NCBI GenBank assembly: GCA_003550325.1
Contig: QKWP01002095.1
Location: 23,900 to 87,899 of the forward strand
Source: Gigaspora rosea
Lineage: Eukaryota > Glomeromycota > Glomeromycetes > Diversisporales > Gigasporaceae
Reading direction: 5' to 3'
DNA length: 64,000 nucleotides
How positions within the stretch are numbered: the stretch's first letter is position 1; each line of letters begins with the position of its first letter. The translations under genes were made by a program, and so were the position numbers. Under the pieces are notes generated by a model. That model had not been told where the DNA came from, ran no database searches, and saw only the letters and a list, made by a program, of their open reading frames with translations. Positions 45,578 to 58,460 of the stretch are shown piece by piece.

Positions 45578-46276
45578 GCTCTAAATAAAATACATAATTA
45601 AATTCTCTGAATAGTAGCAGAAGGCATTTAACGTTTGGTTCAAAGTAATACAAAACTTACATCAATAATTTTAAATGAGGACATGAGAACTCACTGAAAT
45701 GATAGATGAAGAAAGATATTATATTAGAATTTATATTTAATGAACATAAATTTATAATAAGGCCGCTTGAAGTTAATTTTTCGGTTAACATCACCCTCCC
45801 TCCTACTCTTTGATGCCCCCGGTAAAATGAACATATAAAAAAAGTAAAGATTAAAAACTATAAAAATACTGACGGGTGTGATTTCAAATTTCGGCCTAAA
45901 TTAAGCTTAATTCAGGCGAAATTCGAAATAATTCCCTTGCGTTATTTCGCGGCAAATATTAAATAGAAAATAATTTAAAATAAAAAAATAATTTTAAAAA
46001 ATAAAATAAATGAAATAGTTTAAAAAATAAAATAAAAAAATAATTTAAAATAAAAATATATTTTAAAAAAAAATAAAAAAATAATTTAAAAAAAAAATAA
46101 CGAGAAAAATAATTTTTTTAAAAAAAAAAACAAAAAATAAAGCTAAAATTTTAGTTCTTACTTGGCTGTCCTCTCATATATGTTTATTTCAGTTTGCGAT
46201 GAAAGAAAAAGAGCTTTGAAGTGTTTGTTTATTCGATTGGGAAGAACTAGAGAACTAAGAAGAAAATATTTAAATA
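45578..46276. other. Upstream region of the kinase gene and an A/T-only run
   Basis: 45578-45780 should hold the kinase promoter. From about 45960 to 46135 the sequence is almost only aaataaaataatttaaaa. No gene. Confidence 0.5.
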
Positions 46277-46630
46277 AACATTTAACTTTTACAGAATTAC
46301 AATTACAAACCAATCGATACTTTTTTATATACATTTTTTAAGCCATCCGATCAGTGATTTATTTCATTAAATGAGGAACAAAATTTGCATTCAACTAATA
46401 GGAACACATTTGACTTTTACGGAAATAACAATTGCAACCCAATCGATACTTTTATACATAAGCCATCCGATCAGTGATTTATTTCATTCAATGAGGATAA
46501 AATTTGCATTCGACTAATAGAAACACATTTGACTTTTACGGAAATAACAATTGCAAACCAATCGATACTTTTATACATAAGCCATCTGATCAGTGATTTA
46601 TTTCATTCAATGAGGGACAAAATTTGCGTT
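46277..46630. repeat. Three tandem copies of a roughly 120-base unit
   Basis: Each copy carries acaaaccaatcgatactttt, taagccatccgatcagtgat and ttatttcattcaatgagg. The first copy is the most diverged, with an extra ttatatacattt. Confidence 0.85.
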
Positions 46631-48353
46631 GCTTAAAATGATGCAGATCCGATCACTAGATCACGAGAATTTTGGATGTAAAAGTGTAAGACGATATAAT
46701 AAATGTGGCATTATAAAACAAAAAATATAAATATAAATATATCTATCCATATGCTGTATAATACTTATAATTAACAGACAAAATAAAAGCGAAATCGGTC
46801 AAATTTATACTATTTAGTATAATATAGAATTATTATAAAATGTAATTTTAGGCATCCACATAAACAATTTACATAGAAAAATAGACACGTAAAAATATGA
46901 TAATATTTTTGGGTGAATTCAGCCACACAAAGATATATAAAATCATGTTGGTTATTAACGTAAATAGTAATAAATTTGGTTTATTGTAATTGGATATTCT
47001 AGAGGTGGTTGCCAAAGTGAGACATGAATGCGCTAAGGATAATCCTGTTTTTTATTTTTAAGTTTATAATTTAAGGGACAACAGTTCCTGAGAAATTATT
47101 TATGTATGCACTGAAAAGCATTGCATTACATAACACATTTATTTTTGGCAGATAACCCTGGCCAGTGGTGATTTATTTATTGGATATTTAGCAAAACACA
47201 TGTTTGAAAGTGAGTAATTGGCCAAGTTGGCTAGAACGGCAATGACATCTTGCAAAAACAGCAATCAAAAAAAAGATGGAATCACCTGCTTCTTATGCCT
47301 GGAGTGGGTGGATGGGTTGAACAAGATCGGGATTGTCCTAAAGAATCTGCTTCGATACCTTTGGAGTTTATTTATTATTTTATTTTATTTTATTTTATTT
47401 TTTGGTTGTTTGTTTTTCCCATTGCGAAGCCATCTTTGTCAGGCCAATTGCGCCCAATATGTCAATGACTGTGCTTGTGTTTGAATTAGCCACGTTGTTG
47501 AATTTCACATGTCTTGGCTGTGTTGCACGAATGTGGCAGCTGTGTGGTTGCTTCTCTTTTCGATCACGTGATTACCATAACTTCGCAATAATAATAAACG
47601 TCTAACGTGATTGACGATACTCAAGAGGTGGCTGATATAATACGTGCCAAAGCGATGAATATGAATGCACCAAGCAGAAAACCTGTTTTTTATTTTTTTT
47701 TCATAATTAACAGACAACAGCACTCAAGAAATTCACCTACACGATATATTCTACTGATACCGTACTAATACTAATAAAAGCTTGTGAACGATTAAGATAC
47801 TGTTATCAGTTTTACGGTTTACAAATATCGCTTAAAGACGGATTCGATCAATTATGCATATTATGCTGTATTTACTATATGCTATCAGAAGCGATAAGCA
47901 CCGCACAAAAAATTACACGTAAGCAGGCACGGAAGTGGTACGGATAATTCAATCTAACCAATCAGATGACAGAAATTACAATAGATTTATCATTATTAAA
48001 GTGGCTAAAATAGGCGTTCGATAGTTATGCAATTGCATGTATGAACACAGCCAGGGCGGACCCCAAAGTGAGATCATCGCGCAGGCCGATCATAATATGC
48101 CGATAATCGATTGAAGTTCTAAAAACGAAGATATAATTTTATGGTTAGCCTCATGATTGTCTTATTTATTAACGTATTGGTAATTGATTTCAGGATTTAA
48201 CTTAATTATTTTTTTATACTTTGTTCGATTCGTTTATGTATAGATTTCAAACTTTATAGATAAGAAAATTTTCTAGCCACTTTTACTTTATCAATCTTAC
48301 CACACTTTTACTTACTCTTCATTATTATGTCTTCATTGAGTTTGAATGAGTTT
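46631..48353. other. Intergenic DNA with a diverged direct repeat, no supported gene
   Basis: Blocks near 46998-47110 and 47618-47740 share agaggtggytg, atgaatgc and cctgttttttattttt motifs followed by gacaacag and gaaatt, so an old duplication is likely. The overlapping frames at 47218-47605 carry no recognised motif and include a ttttattttatttta run. They were not accepted as genes. Confidence 0.4.
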
Positions 48354-48593
48354 TACAGGAGGATCACCAAAATCCGGGTCGGATGCATCGTATCTAGGTC
48401 AGCGTTTAGCCCTAGTTGTTAGCAGGTTCTATAGCAAAATTATCAGCTGGGCATTTTTTACTTAATGGATGGATATGATTATTAGTAAAATTTTTTATGA
48501 TCTTGAGGCAAAATCGATCAATTCCGATCCAGCCGACCATGGTTCCGATGCACTCCGACTTATCCTGACCCGGAATTTTGGGACTTCCCTGTA
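48354..48593. mobile_element. TA-flanked MITE, TACAGG ends
   Basis: The left end TACAGGAGGATCACCAAAAT and the right end inverted, TACAGGGAAGTCCCAAAATT, lead into ccgggtc and cggatgcatc blocks shared by both arms. It has a TA target and is non-coding. Confidence 0.75.
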
Positions 48594-48684
48594 TGAGTTA
48601 GGTAGAATAATGATGGCAGAAAAATTCGCAAACATGTGACCTCCGAAATTTCCGAACCCCTTCGGAAGTCATACAAAATTTATG

Positions 48685-48887
48685 GTCGCAGATCATAATT
48701 TAAAATGAAATCTACATACTTAACCTGCTAGCCTTCTAAACCCCATTAATACTTGTTTATTATAATTTTTTTTAAAACTAACCCTACCCTAAACCCTAAC
48801 CCTAAAAAATGTACCCCCAAAAAAATTAGTTTTCGAGATTTTATACTATCATTTCATTTTAATCTGGATTTCATTATGATCTGTCAC
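48685..48887. mobile_element. MITE with GCAGATCATAAT ends (copy 2, inverted to copy 1)
   Basis: It runs from GTCGCAGATCATAATTTAAA to TTTCATTATGATCTGTCAC and is the reverse complement of 5199-5408 with few changes. The centre is aaccctaccctaaaccctaa. Flanks aatttatg and atttatta are a weak match to the target seen at copy 1. Confidence 0.8.
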
Positions 48888-49374
48888 ATTTATTAAATTT
48901 AGGATTACGTAAAAAATTTGCATTTTGTATAACCCAAGACAATACGACCTAACCGCTAAATAATTTTGCCTGAAATGATTGTAATTTTGCTATAATATTA
49001 GTTGGCAATACTAAGCTGGTATTAATGCTTCGCAGGTTCAATCTGGAATCGTCAGATTGGCTTGGGTTACAAAAATACAAAATTTTTTGGAACCACTAAC
49101 TTACTAGACTAGGTTACTGTAACTGCATTCCAATCAAGCCAAACAGATTCTAAGATCAGGTGTAATTCTACACCTTTGGGAAAGTCAAAACAAACATTCG
49201 TATTGTTTCTAACTTAAAATTTTGCATAGAAAACTAAGCATAGAGGACTTTCGATTCTGATGATTTATTTTTGTTGTTGTTAAGGTGAGGTTTTGCCTTT
49301 ATCTTTATTAATAAAATATGAGAGGTTCCTTATAGGGTTTCTCAAATTACAAATTATTATACAAGAGTTAAGAC

Positions 49375-49553
49375 AGGACCCCGAAATATATATAGATAGG
49401 TTAGATATGAGTTTGCTTATTTTTGAGGTTTTTTATGCAAATTTTTTTATAGTAATTTTTTTTGCTTATTTTTGTGATGGTTTTCTGCAGATCTTTTCTT
49501 TTTTAGTAACCCTATAATTAACCTGATCTATCTATATATATTTCGGGGGTCCT
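49375..49553. mobile_element. AGGACC-family MITE, 179 bases
   Basis: The ends AGGACCCCGAAATATATATA and, inverted from the right, AGGACCCCCGAAATATATAT are flanked by a perfect GTTAAGAC (49367-49374 and 49554-49561). The direction is the same as the copy at 4336. Confidence 0.9.
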
Positions 49554-49671
49554 GTTAAGACTCAGACTATAGATAAACTAATTCTATCTAAATTATCTGC
49601 AACCTAAACCTACAAGAGTAGTTAAAACTCATCTAGATTTGGATATGGTGAATTGGTTAGTAGAGGAGCTA

Positions 49672-51522
49672 TATGGAGTGCCTCATATTAAAAAGGCCCA
49701 TTTTGACATATACCTTGTTTTGAGATAATTGAGTTTAATTATTTGTTTTGATTTTTGAACTAATCTGAGATTGGGTAAATTTCACAATTTTGATTGGTTA
49801 AAGGTACAGGTTATGTTACTATCGGGTAATCTCGTAATGTGCTTGGCCTTAGGCAGCCTCATGTAATTTTAATTTTACATTATCTCAATTTTTCATTATG
49901 CAAATCAACTTTCATTTATAATTGAAAAATATCAATTATATTAAAAATTATATGAAACTAGAGGTTGGATCCATGAACCCTTATCCAGATATCTGCGTGG
50001 TTAACCGTATATCCAGATATCATAAATGCTCTACAGATAGTAACTGTTATCCATCAATTTTAAACGGATAACCTAAGGGTATCCGTGGGTATCCGCTAGT
50101 ATTTGTGATATCCGTATCTGTATAACCAATCGGCATATCGTTTTATAAATTATCTATCAGTAGATCTGACTTTTTTTCCGTTCTACTTTTATTTTTTTTA
50201 TTATTTATATTTATTTATTATTTATTTATTTTTATTTATTTTTTTTTGTTATTACCGGACTGGAATAATCTTGTAAGTAGTTTATTTATTTTGCTTTTGT
50301 TTTTCTCTTGAACTATTACTAACTCTTTCTTTCTTTTGTGGATGTCCGGGTGTAAGTGTCTTTGTAAGATAAGTATTCTTTTTCTTTATGTTGCCTTTTC
50401 TTTCTTGGTTCGAACTAACTCTTCCCTTCTGTAGGTTTAGTTTTACTAAACACCGGGTTTAATAAAGAATAGAGTAAGATTGTCAAGATTACAGTCACTA
50501 GGACGCTTTCACTTTTTTTGTTAGTATGGTAAGGCTTCACGGCTGCAGCAGCAATATAAGAACCTTGGTTGTGACGTTCAGGTTCAGTTCCTGGTGAGGT
50601 TTTTGTCATTGCTGACACCGTTAATAGGATTGATTCATCGTGGTATTGCCATTGGTGGGAATCAAGATTAGTGTGCTTCTTTGTTTTCTTGTAAAGTGGC
50701 TTCTAATGCAGATTTGCATGTGGTCTTTCATGTGGTCTTTTGTATAGTATAAGTCTTGACTTTGTAAAAGGTAGTTTTGTACTAGAACGGGCGAACTTGA
50801 TACTAGAAGGATGTGGCTTGGTTTGGAACTGGTGCTAGTTTAGATAAGTGTTGGTTTTCTTTTGCTTTTACTTTTTACTTTTTTTTTTCTTTTCAAAAAA
50901 CTAACTAGCCTTCTCTTTCTTGTAGGTCTTGACTTTATAGAAAATGACAAGTTACTGAAATAGACGAATTGGCATTAAAATGAATATTTGGATTTATTTG
51001 GAAATGCTTGTTTCGGGAAGACTAGTTTTTTGTGAAGTTGGCTTCTTGAAGCACGAATTCGATATTGGAATGGGCTTGGTATTAATTTATAACAAAGTAG
51101 CTAAATATATAGTCATTATTGTATAATTATGGTTAGGTCTATAGGTCAGGGTATATATGATGTAATTAATAATAAATTTAATCAATTAAATATATAAAAG
51201 TGTGGGGTTGCAGATTTTCACAAATTTTTAATACTTAACTTTTTTAAATCTAAAAAAATCTGCCGGCTATCCAGTTTATTTGGATATCCGTAATGTTCAA
51301 TAGTCATCCGTAGAGTAAATAGTTAACCGTAAAGTTACCTGGTTATCCGTAGGGTTTATTTGGTTATCTGCAAAATAAAACTGATGGTTATTCAGATTTG
51401 TTTTTTATTATGGGTACTATAAAACGGGTAACCGGATATCCAGGTCCAAGCATATATGAAGCTAATAAAACCCATTTTCGAAAAATCACAAAATGGGCCT
51501 TTTTAATATGAGGCACTCCATA
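49672..51522. mobile_element. TA-flanked element of 1.85 kb, TATGGAGTGCCTCATATT ends
   Basis: The terminal repeats are identical for 33 bases, beginning TATGGAGTGCCTCATATTAA and running to the shared gcccatttt. It has no transposase. The interior from about 49970 to 51450 has tatccgtagg, ggttatccg and tatccagatatc motifs at both edges, so a second element is probably nested there. Confidence 0.8.
50519..50610 (+). mobile_element. tRNA-like RNA polymerase III promoter (possible SINE head)
   Basis: An A-box-like tagtatggtaagg (50522-50534) and a B-box-like ggttcagttcc (50581-50591) are followed by tggtgagg, in the style of retroposon copies A to C. No tail or duplication was found. The minus-strand frame at 50415-50618 is a by-product. 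Confidence 0.4.
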
Positions 51523-54040
51523 TTTGATCCAATTATATGACCAAATATCTATTTTTCTAAGTGCTAGCCCAAGAGATAGGCTTCTGATGATTTCTGGGAT
51601 TGGCATTATACATGTATTTATATAGAATGGTAGTATAAAACCAGAATTTTCAGGTATAAGTAAACTTAAAAAACCAATTCAATTACACTTTACTAATAAA
51701 ATAATTTTGTAGAGAGCACCTTTTCAAGAAACTAAAGTTGCATTGTGCTGCATAGTGCTGCATCACACTAGAAAAGCCCTTTTTTTTTAACAGTTGAAGT
51801 ACTATTTACTCTATAGTATGAGGTAATAAAATATATTTTACTACCCAATTCTCAAAGTTCAACATTGTTTTTCTGTTTTTTTTTTTTATCTGTTATTATT
51901 TAAAGAATTAACTTATTAATTTTATTATAACCTTTACAGACTGTTTTCAAAAGATGTATATTTTTCAAAAGATATTTAATTCAATAAAAATTGGTTTTTT
52001 ATTTTTTTTTGTTTCAAAGTGCCCACTTGGAGATTTTGGAATTTTATTCAAGAATTATCAAACTATGTTATCCTATATTCTGCTCTACACCTTTAAGGAC
52101 TAGTATAGAAGTTGTTTTATTATGTACAATAATAGCTTTGTTAATTATATAAAAGTTTAAGAATTTTAATAAAAAACATAACTATTTATTAAAAACTTTT
52201 TTACTAAAGTTTCTATGCTTGTAAATTGGCTTATAAGCTAGTTGAAGGGTTTTATTCTTCTAAAAAATGACTTATTTTACTTCAAAGTTAAACTATAATT
52301 ATCTATCTATTTATATTATATGCTAAAAATATGATTTCTAATTGGTCAATTGCTATATAAAAAACCCTATTCTTTTTTGAAAAATGCAAAAATCCTTTAT
52401 GCTAGAAAACTACTTTTCAGATTCTAACAAAAAACTTTACTAAATTTTAATAAAACTATAGCCTTCTCTAACCTAGACTTACTCTAACACTAATCCTAAC
52501 CTTAATTGCTTGGTTTTATTATTATACAGTAGAAAAGTTGGTTTGATAGTCATGCTACACTTAATATTAGTTATAGGTACAGTAATCTATGGTTACAAAA
52601 CAATTAATTTTTAAATTTTTATTGAAGCCAACCTTATATTTGCAATCTTCTTATTCTAGACTTTTATTTAAGTAAATTTCTAAGTCCATCCATTCTATGT
52701 TAATTAGCTTTGTTAATTAACCTAATTATAAATTAGTAATTAGTTCCAAAGAATTTACAAGCACAAAAATTAAGATAATTGATTATCTTTCGCTTTTTGA
52801 TGTCATGTAGAACAGAAATGAACCTGCTACCCAAATCCCAAATTACTATAGTTTGAATTTGTCTATATCCAAATTCCAAATTCATTCCAAATTAAATTTT
52901 ATTAATAATCTTTGTTTAACAAATACTTTTTTATTTATTGATACATTCTCTGTAATATCTGACTCTTCAGAATATAATAAATATATAGGTAATTCACAAA
53001 AATTTGCCATGCTATTATTTTATTCTGAGCTAAAATTTATCTCAAAGTAACTTAAATTCTAGAATGAATTACTAAATAAATTTAATTTAGAATTGTTTTA
53101 ATTTTGGTTAAGTTAAATTGGAATTCTTTTATTAACTTGGGCATGTTTTGGAATTTTGTTACAACTAGTGTTCCAAATCATTGGTTGAAACCAATTATTT
53201 GCCACTTTCCAACTAATTGTTTTGAAAATTTTTAAACAGCTAATTGATTAATCATTCAATTAATATAATTCTATTTAGTTGGGTTGATCTGTGTTGATTT
53301 CTGGGTTTGATTGGCTAATTTATCTAATAATGCCACGTGATATGAATAATTGATTAGTTGCCAACTATAGTTGGCAACTCACTAGTTACGCATTTGAAAT
53401 TAACTTATTAAATCTATTTTCAGTATGACAAATCTACTAAAATTTTTTTTATAAAATAAAATACGAAAAAACTATGCAGGTCACTCTCATAATAATGAAC
53501 TCTCAGTATAGCAGATAGTGAAGGTGGATCTCTTGCAATAGGTGACACTATTAATAAAATGTATTATTGATTTTGAATAAGTGTCACCTATGCTACAAAA
53601 GATCTGTGAAGGCATAGTTGTAGTGAAGTTAGCCTCCAAATCAATTTATATAAAATTTTCTTAGTATAGTGAATTTATTAATAAAACTCTTGATATAGTG
53701 AATTTTTAAAATCTTTTACTAAGGCACGCAAAGTTTATTTTTCGTCTGCATTACTTGGATTTCAAAATTCTGGACAGACAGTCCTAACAGATGATTTCGG
53801 GAAATAAAGTTTCAATTGGGTAAAATCAGACGAAAAGGACAGAAAAAAAATAAATGCTAAAAATCAAATAATTGATTCAATTACCCCCAAAAAATATATG
53901 TATTGAAAATTGACAAAATGAGATGGACAGAAATGCAAAACGAAAATCAACTTGCATGGCCTAATGGAATCAATTATTTCATTATAACAGGAGTAACATA
54001 TATATTTTTGATGAAAGCATTAAAATATGGATATAGAATA
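51523..54040. other. AT-rich intergenic DNA, no gene recognised
   Basis: A hairpin pair lies near 53529-53612 (aataggtgacactatt against aataagtgtcacctat). The rest is simple AT-rich sequence with T runs. The 65-codon frame at 52853 has no family motif. Confidence 0.4.
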
Positions 54041-54212
54041 TAGTGCACCCCTTTTATGTTTTTCAAATTTTACTAGGGTAACCCCTGCTGCATTTTTAAC
54101 AAAAAATGATCCTATCGCAATTTTGTACTAATCTTCTAACTCTAACTAACCCTAACCCTATTCTAACTCTAATCATTAATCATTTTTTATATTTATTACT
54201 ATAGGGTGCACT
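54041..54212. mobile_element. MITE with TAGTGCACCC ends
   Basis: The ends are TAGTGCACCCC and AGGGTGCACTA. The centre has ctaactaaccctaaccctat and a block (ctagggtaacccct, caaaaaatgatcc, cgcaattttgta) that is the reverse complement of DNA inside 28805-29099. The two families therefore share interiors but not ends. Confidence 0.7.
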
Positions 54213-56396
54213 ACAGTGCAGGGTGCACCAAATTTTAAAATCCTTAAAATATTAATATAATAGAATTCTTTAATTACATAAGTTTATATATATTATACAT
54301 ATTATACATATGAGATTACTGTCAGTCTTGAGGAAGCATTGTACAACCAAATAACATTTGTTCAAACAGGTCCATACTTAAGCAGCTACGTTTTTACAAT
54401 CATAAATTTTCTAGTGTCAATATAAAGTTGCCTGAAGCTTTCACTAGATGGGATATTTTTCTCATTGCTTATCATTTTTATTAATAAGTCTAATGTTCAT
54501 GCACTAAAATCTGCCAGAAGCTTGTTATTTATTTCTGCTTTCTTTTGTAATAATTTATTCGTACGTAAAAGTTTACAAGGTAACAATAATAAAATAGAAA
54601 TTTAATCATTCATCGAAAAAACTTTATTAATTTTTGATAATTACGGTAAATATTACGTCAGATTTATCAAAAAATGCTTTATTAAAGTTACGAACTTTAG
54701 ACTTCACAACTCGAAAATAGAGTTAGGCGCCGAAACCCTAAACTATAGTCTAAACTCTAATCTAAACTTGTAGTTTAGAGTTTTGGCGCCCAATTCTACC
54801 CGAAAAATATCCACAGGATAAAAATAGTCGGATATCCATCGGATCATCCATAGATAAGAGCAGTAAAATTGTGTAATCTCTCAACACGTACTCGGAACAA
54901 GTAAATTGTATGACTCATTGTATTGTTAACTAATTAAAAACAAATATAACTTAATTTGAGTTTATTGAAAATAATCGATATACAAATTAATAAAAGCCGT
55001 AACACAAGATACATGCTTCAATGAGAAAAATTATAATATGATAATGACAGGTTGCATGTGAAATTTCATGCATTTGGTAATATTTCTGTATTTGGTCATG
55101 CACACGTTAATTTTTAATTGAATTTTTAAGAAAAAGGATTTATTTGAATTTTTTTTTTTTTATTTGTAAAAATTATAGTAAACTTGTTATCAACATAAAT
55201 TAAGGTATGCGTGTTTTCAGAATAAAAAAGGTAACACTAGTACGAAAAATAATAACCTAAACATTAAAAGGCATCCCTTTCAGGACATCGATCGGCAAAT
55301 TTTTTTTAAATTTTGGAAATTTAAGAAAAATAGAAATATAATAAAATTTAAAATATCTTTGATATAATTTAGTAAATTCTAAAATTTTATTTTATATGGT
55401 ATTAAATAATTGCTCAGAGTTTAATTATTTAACCATATATAGCTCAATGAGTAAAAAATTCAGAATAAACCAGTGACTTTGAATTCGAGAAATCGTGACT
55501 GTTCGAGAAAATCTAGTCGAATTACTTGGACCAGAATTTTCTATATTATAATAGAAACCTTGCAATATTAATATTATATTGTGCTCAAACGCCTAAAACA
55601 ATTGATCGGAAATAAAAATTTTAAATATTTGGGGGTCAAAAAAACTAACCAAATGAGTTACCACTTCGTTGAAAAAAAAATCTCGAAGTGCAGACCATTT
55701 CTGCATTCACAGAATTTTGCAGTTAAATCACGGAATTGGCTTATAGAAATTGTGGTTTTTGGCCGGGATTTAGGATCTTTGCTCATCGTAATGCCGGCTA
55801 ACGTTAATTCTGGCCTGAAATTTACAACCGTAATGCTGCCCGGTTTATGTAATTCTGGTCATATCGCAGAATTATCATCTTTCCTGGTGCAGACTATTTT
55901 TTTTTCATATAGTTAACACTGATTGGCTAAAGCTGCTTATTAATAAAGTATAAAAAGTTGTTCAAGCACTTCGCTTTATGTTATGGATCTTCGGTGAGTC
56001 AAAAAATTATTGCGTTGCTTTTTAAATTAGAAACACTTATCGCATATAAAAAAATCACAAAGACCCAAAGAGCCAAACTTACCAATATTTATTATTTCCC
56101 AACTTTTATGTCAAACGAGCAATTTCAATTTTTTTGTTTTTATATTTTATTTATTTTATTTTTTTATTAAAGTATTTTTAATATCCAACAACTTCATTAT
56201 TGTTTACATTGGTTTTGTTCGAAGCTCAAGGCGCAAATGCTATGAATATTTACAAAATCCGTAAAAGGAAAAATTGAGGCACTTGGTGTGGCTGAAATTT
56301 GTTGGATAGTTACCTTTTTTTTGCTACGATTTGCTGAATGATACAATGATAATACAGTAATAAATAAAACAAGGATCTGCTCAAGTAATCGTATGA
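54213..56396. other. Intergenic DNA, one small hairpin, no supported gene
   Basis: At 54725-54790 the arms ggcgccgaaaccctaaact and, inverted, ggcgccaaaactctaaact form a short hairpin. Frames at 55581-56170 show no recognisable family and were not accepted. Confidence 0.4.
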
Positions 56397-56530
56397 TACG
56401 GCAGGGTGAAACCTGAGTTGGCTAAGTTGCGTTATTGATGTTAGGGTTAGGGTTAGGGTTAGTTTCTATTTTAGTATTGTTTTGATCATCAATAACGTAA
56501 CCTAAAAAACTCAGGTTTCACCCTGTCGTA
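56397..56530. mobile_element. Short MITE, TACGGCAGGGTGAAACC ends
   Basis: The left end TACGGCAGGGTGAAACCTGA and the right end inverted, TACGACAGGGTGAAACCTGA, flank a centre with four TTAGGG-type repeats (56451-56470). TGA stands on both sides, a possible 3-bp target. The element lies 280 bases upstream of the F-box gene. Confidence 0.8.
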
Positions 56531-56810
56531 TGATGATTTCAATCAATTGTAATAATTGAAATAATTGAGCATCATCTCAATCACTATCAAATCACATTGA
56601 GAAGTTACCTTTAGTGCAGTGTTTTAAATAGTATTAATTGTTTACCAAAACACATATTATATTGTTTTTGGAGATTATCCTGCTTTTACACTCAAAATTT
56701 TTGTACTTCTGTACACTGACTTGTACTGTACAACTTACTACTTAATTATCTTAATTATGAACATCTGTTTATAGTGACTTGTTCATACGTTCATTTTCAA
56801 GTATTTTAAA

Positions 56811-58460
56811 ATGGAAAAATTACCAAATGAATGTCTTTTTGAAATATTTAATAACCTTCATGCTCAAAGCTTATTTTCATGTATACTTGTTAATCGTAAA
56901 TGGTGTAGAATTGCTGTAGAAATATTATGGAGAGAGCCCTCTATCTATTTTATTTCCATAAAACTTATGAGAATATGTCTTTTAACGTTAAATACCAAAG
57001 AACAAGCTCAATTAATACCATTTAAAATAATGCTTCCAAATGGTCCTGCACCGTTACTCAATTATACAAGTTATATTACGTCCGTTGATTGTCATCATTT
57101 GAGTCAAGGAATTAGAAATTGGCTTAATTATGAATATATTATTGATGAAAACTTAATAAATACTTTTAAATGTTCTTTGGTTTCAATGTTTCAACGAACT
57201 AGTAGGAAGCTTAAATACTTATGTATTAATGCTACATATAATAAAATGGCGGAATCATTAATAGAAGTTTTATATCAGAATACATCTGTTACTTCTATAA
57301 GTCTTTATATTGATCGATTTATGACAAAAGGGATAAATTTCTTGGCTAAATCGCTTCGTAATAATACTACATTAACAAATTTAAATCTTAGTTATAATCA
57401 ACTTGGTCCTGAAGGAGGTATAGCATTGGCAGGGGTCCTTCGAGTAAACACTACTTTAACTTCTTTAAATCTTTATTATAATCAAATTGGTTGTAAAGGA
57501 GGAAAAGCATTAGCGGATGCTCTTCATGAAAATGACACTTTAAAATATTTAAATCTAGGTCGTAACGGGATTGGTTTTAGAGGAGGAAATGCATTAGCAG
57601 AAACACTTTGTATAAATACTACTTTAACATCTTTAATTCTTAATCATAGTCAACTTGATTTTAAAGGTGGAAAAGCTTTGGCCGAGGCTCTTTGTAAAAA
57701 TACTTCTTTGACTTTTTTAGATCTTAGTGATAATGAAATTGGACTTGAAGGTGGAAAAGCTTTGGCAGAGGCTCTTTGTATAAATTATACTTTGACTTCA
57801 TTAAATCTTAATTACAATCAATTAGGTTCTGATGAAGGAAAAGCACTAGGTGAGGCTCTCTGTAAGAATGCATCATTAATTTTTTTAGATATCGGAAATA
57901 ATCAAATTGGTCCTGAGGGAGGAGAGGCATTTGCAAAAGCTCTTTGTAAAAATACTACTTTAATTTCTCTAGTTCTTAATAATAACCGTCTTGATTTTAA
58001 AGGAGGAAGAGCGCTAGCAAAGGCTCTTTGCGAAAACATAACTTTGACTTGTCTAGATCTCAGTGGTAATGAAATTGGATTTGAAGGGGGAAGAGCGCTG
58101 GCGGAGGCACTTTATGTAAATACTACTCTAACATTTTTAAATCTTAACAATAGTAAACTCGGATTTGATGTAGGAAAAGAATTAGGTAAAGCTCTTTGCT
58201 ATAACATTGCACTTATTTCTTTAGATATTGGAAATAATAATATTGGTCCTGAGGGAGGCAAAGCATTTGCTGAGGCTCTTCGTGTAAATAATACTCTGAC
58301 TTCCTTAAATCTTGATCATAACCAAATCGATTTCGAGGGAGGAAAAGCATTAGTCGAGGCTCTTTGCGAAAACACTAAGCTAATCACTTTGAAACTTCGC
58401 TATAATAACATTTCCGGAGCCCTTTTGACATATAAAACGCGTGCTTCCTTAATTATTTAA
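56811..58460 (+). CDS. F-box protein with about 14 leucine-rich repeats
   Basis: A single 549-residue frame. An F-box fills 1-45 (LPNECLFEIFNNL, then LVNRKWCRIAVEILWR), the Skp1-binding part of an SCF ubiquitin ligase. After a spacer, LRRs of exactly 28 residues run from about 160 to 540, of the ribonuclease-inhibitor type (LTSLNLNYNQLG, then GGKALAEAL). Such LRRs form a curved binding surface, so the protein likely selects substrates for ubiquitination. Repeats starting at residues 272 and 384 form two 112-residue blocks with the same order of four repeat types, so the array grew by block duplication. The start fits, since the F-box begins at once. Related F-box and LRR genes are abundant in arbuscular mycorrhizal fungi. 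The target is unknown. Confidence 0.93.
   Translation: MEKLPNECLFEIFNNLHAQSLFSCILVNRKWCRIAVEILWREPSIYFISIKLMRICLLTLNTKEQAQLIPFKIMLPNGPAPLLNYTSYITSVDCHHLSQGIRNWLNYEYIIDENLINTFKCSLVSMFQRTSRKLKYLCINATYNKMAESLIEVLYQNTSVTSISLYIDRFMTKGINFLAKSLRNNTTLTNLNLSYNQLGPEGGIALAGVLRVNTTLTSLNLYYNQIGCKGGKALADALHENDTLKYLNLGRNGIGFRGGNALAETLCINTTLTSLILNHSQLDFKGGKALAEALCKNTSLTFLDLSDNEIGLEGGKALAEALCINYTLTSLNLNYNQLGSDEGKALGEALCKNASLIFLDIGNNQIGPEGGEAFAKALCKNTTLISLVLNNNRLDFKGGRALAKALCENITLTCLDLSGNEIGFEGGRALAEALYVNTTLTFLNLNNSKLGFDVGKELGKALCYNIALISLDIGNNNIGPEGGKAFAEALRVNNTLTSLNLDHNQIDFEGGKALVEALCENTKLITLKLRYNNISGALLTYKTRASLII

Noticed and set aside
47218-47605. Three overlapping plus-strand frames
   Set aside because: Different frames over the same DNA, one reading through a ttttatttta run. 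No conserved motif and no splice logic.
55581-56170. Two plus-strand frames (111 and 70 codons)
   Set aside because: No family resemblance, poor start context and no neighbouring exon. Composition is a little richer than the surroundings but not convincing.
56445-56472. A chromosome end or internal telomere
   Set aside because: Only four TTAGGG-type units, and they lie inside a TIR element flanked by unique DNA and a gene.
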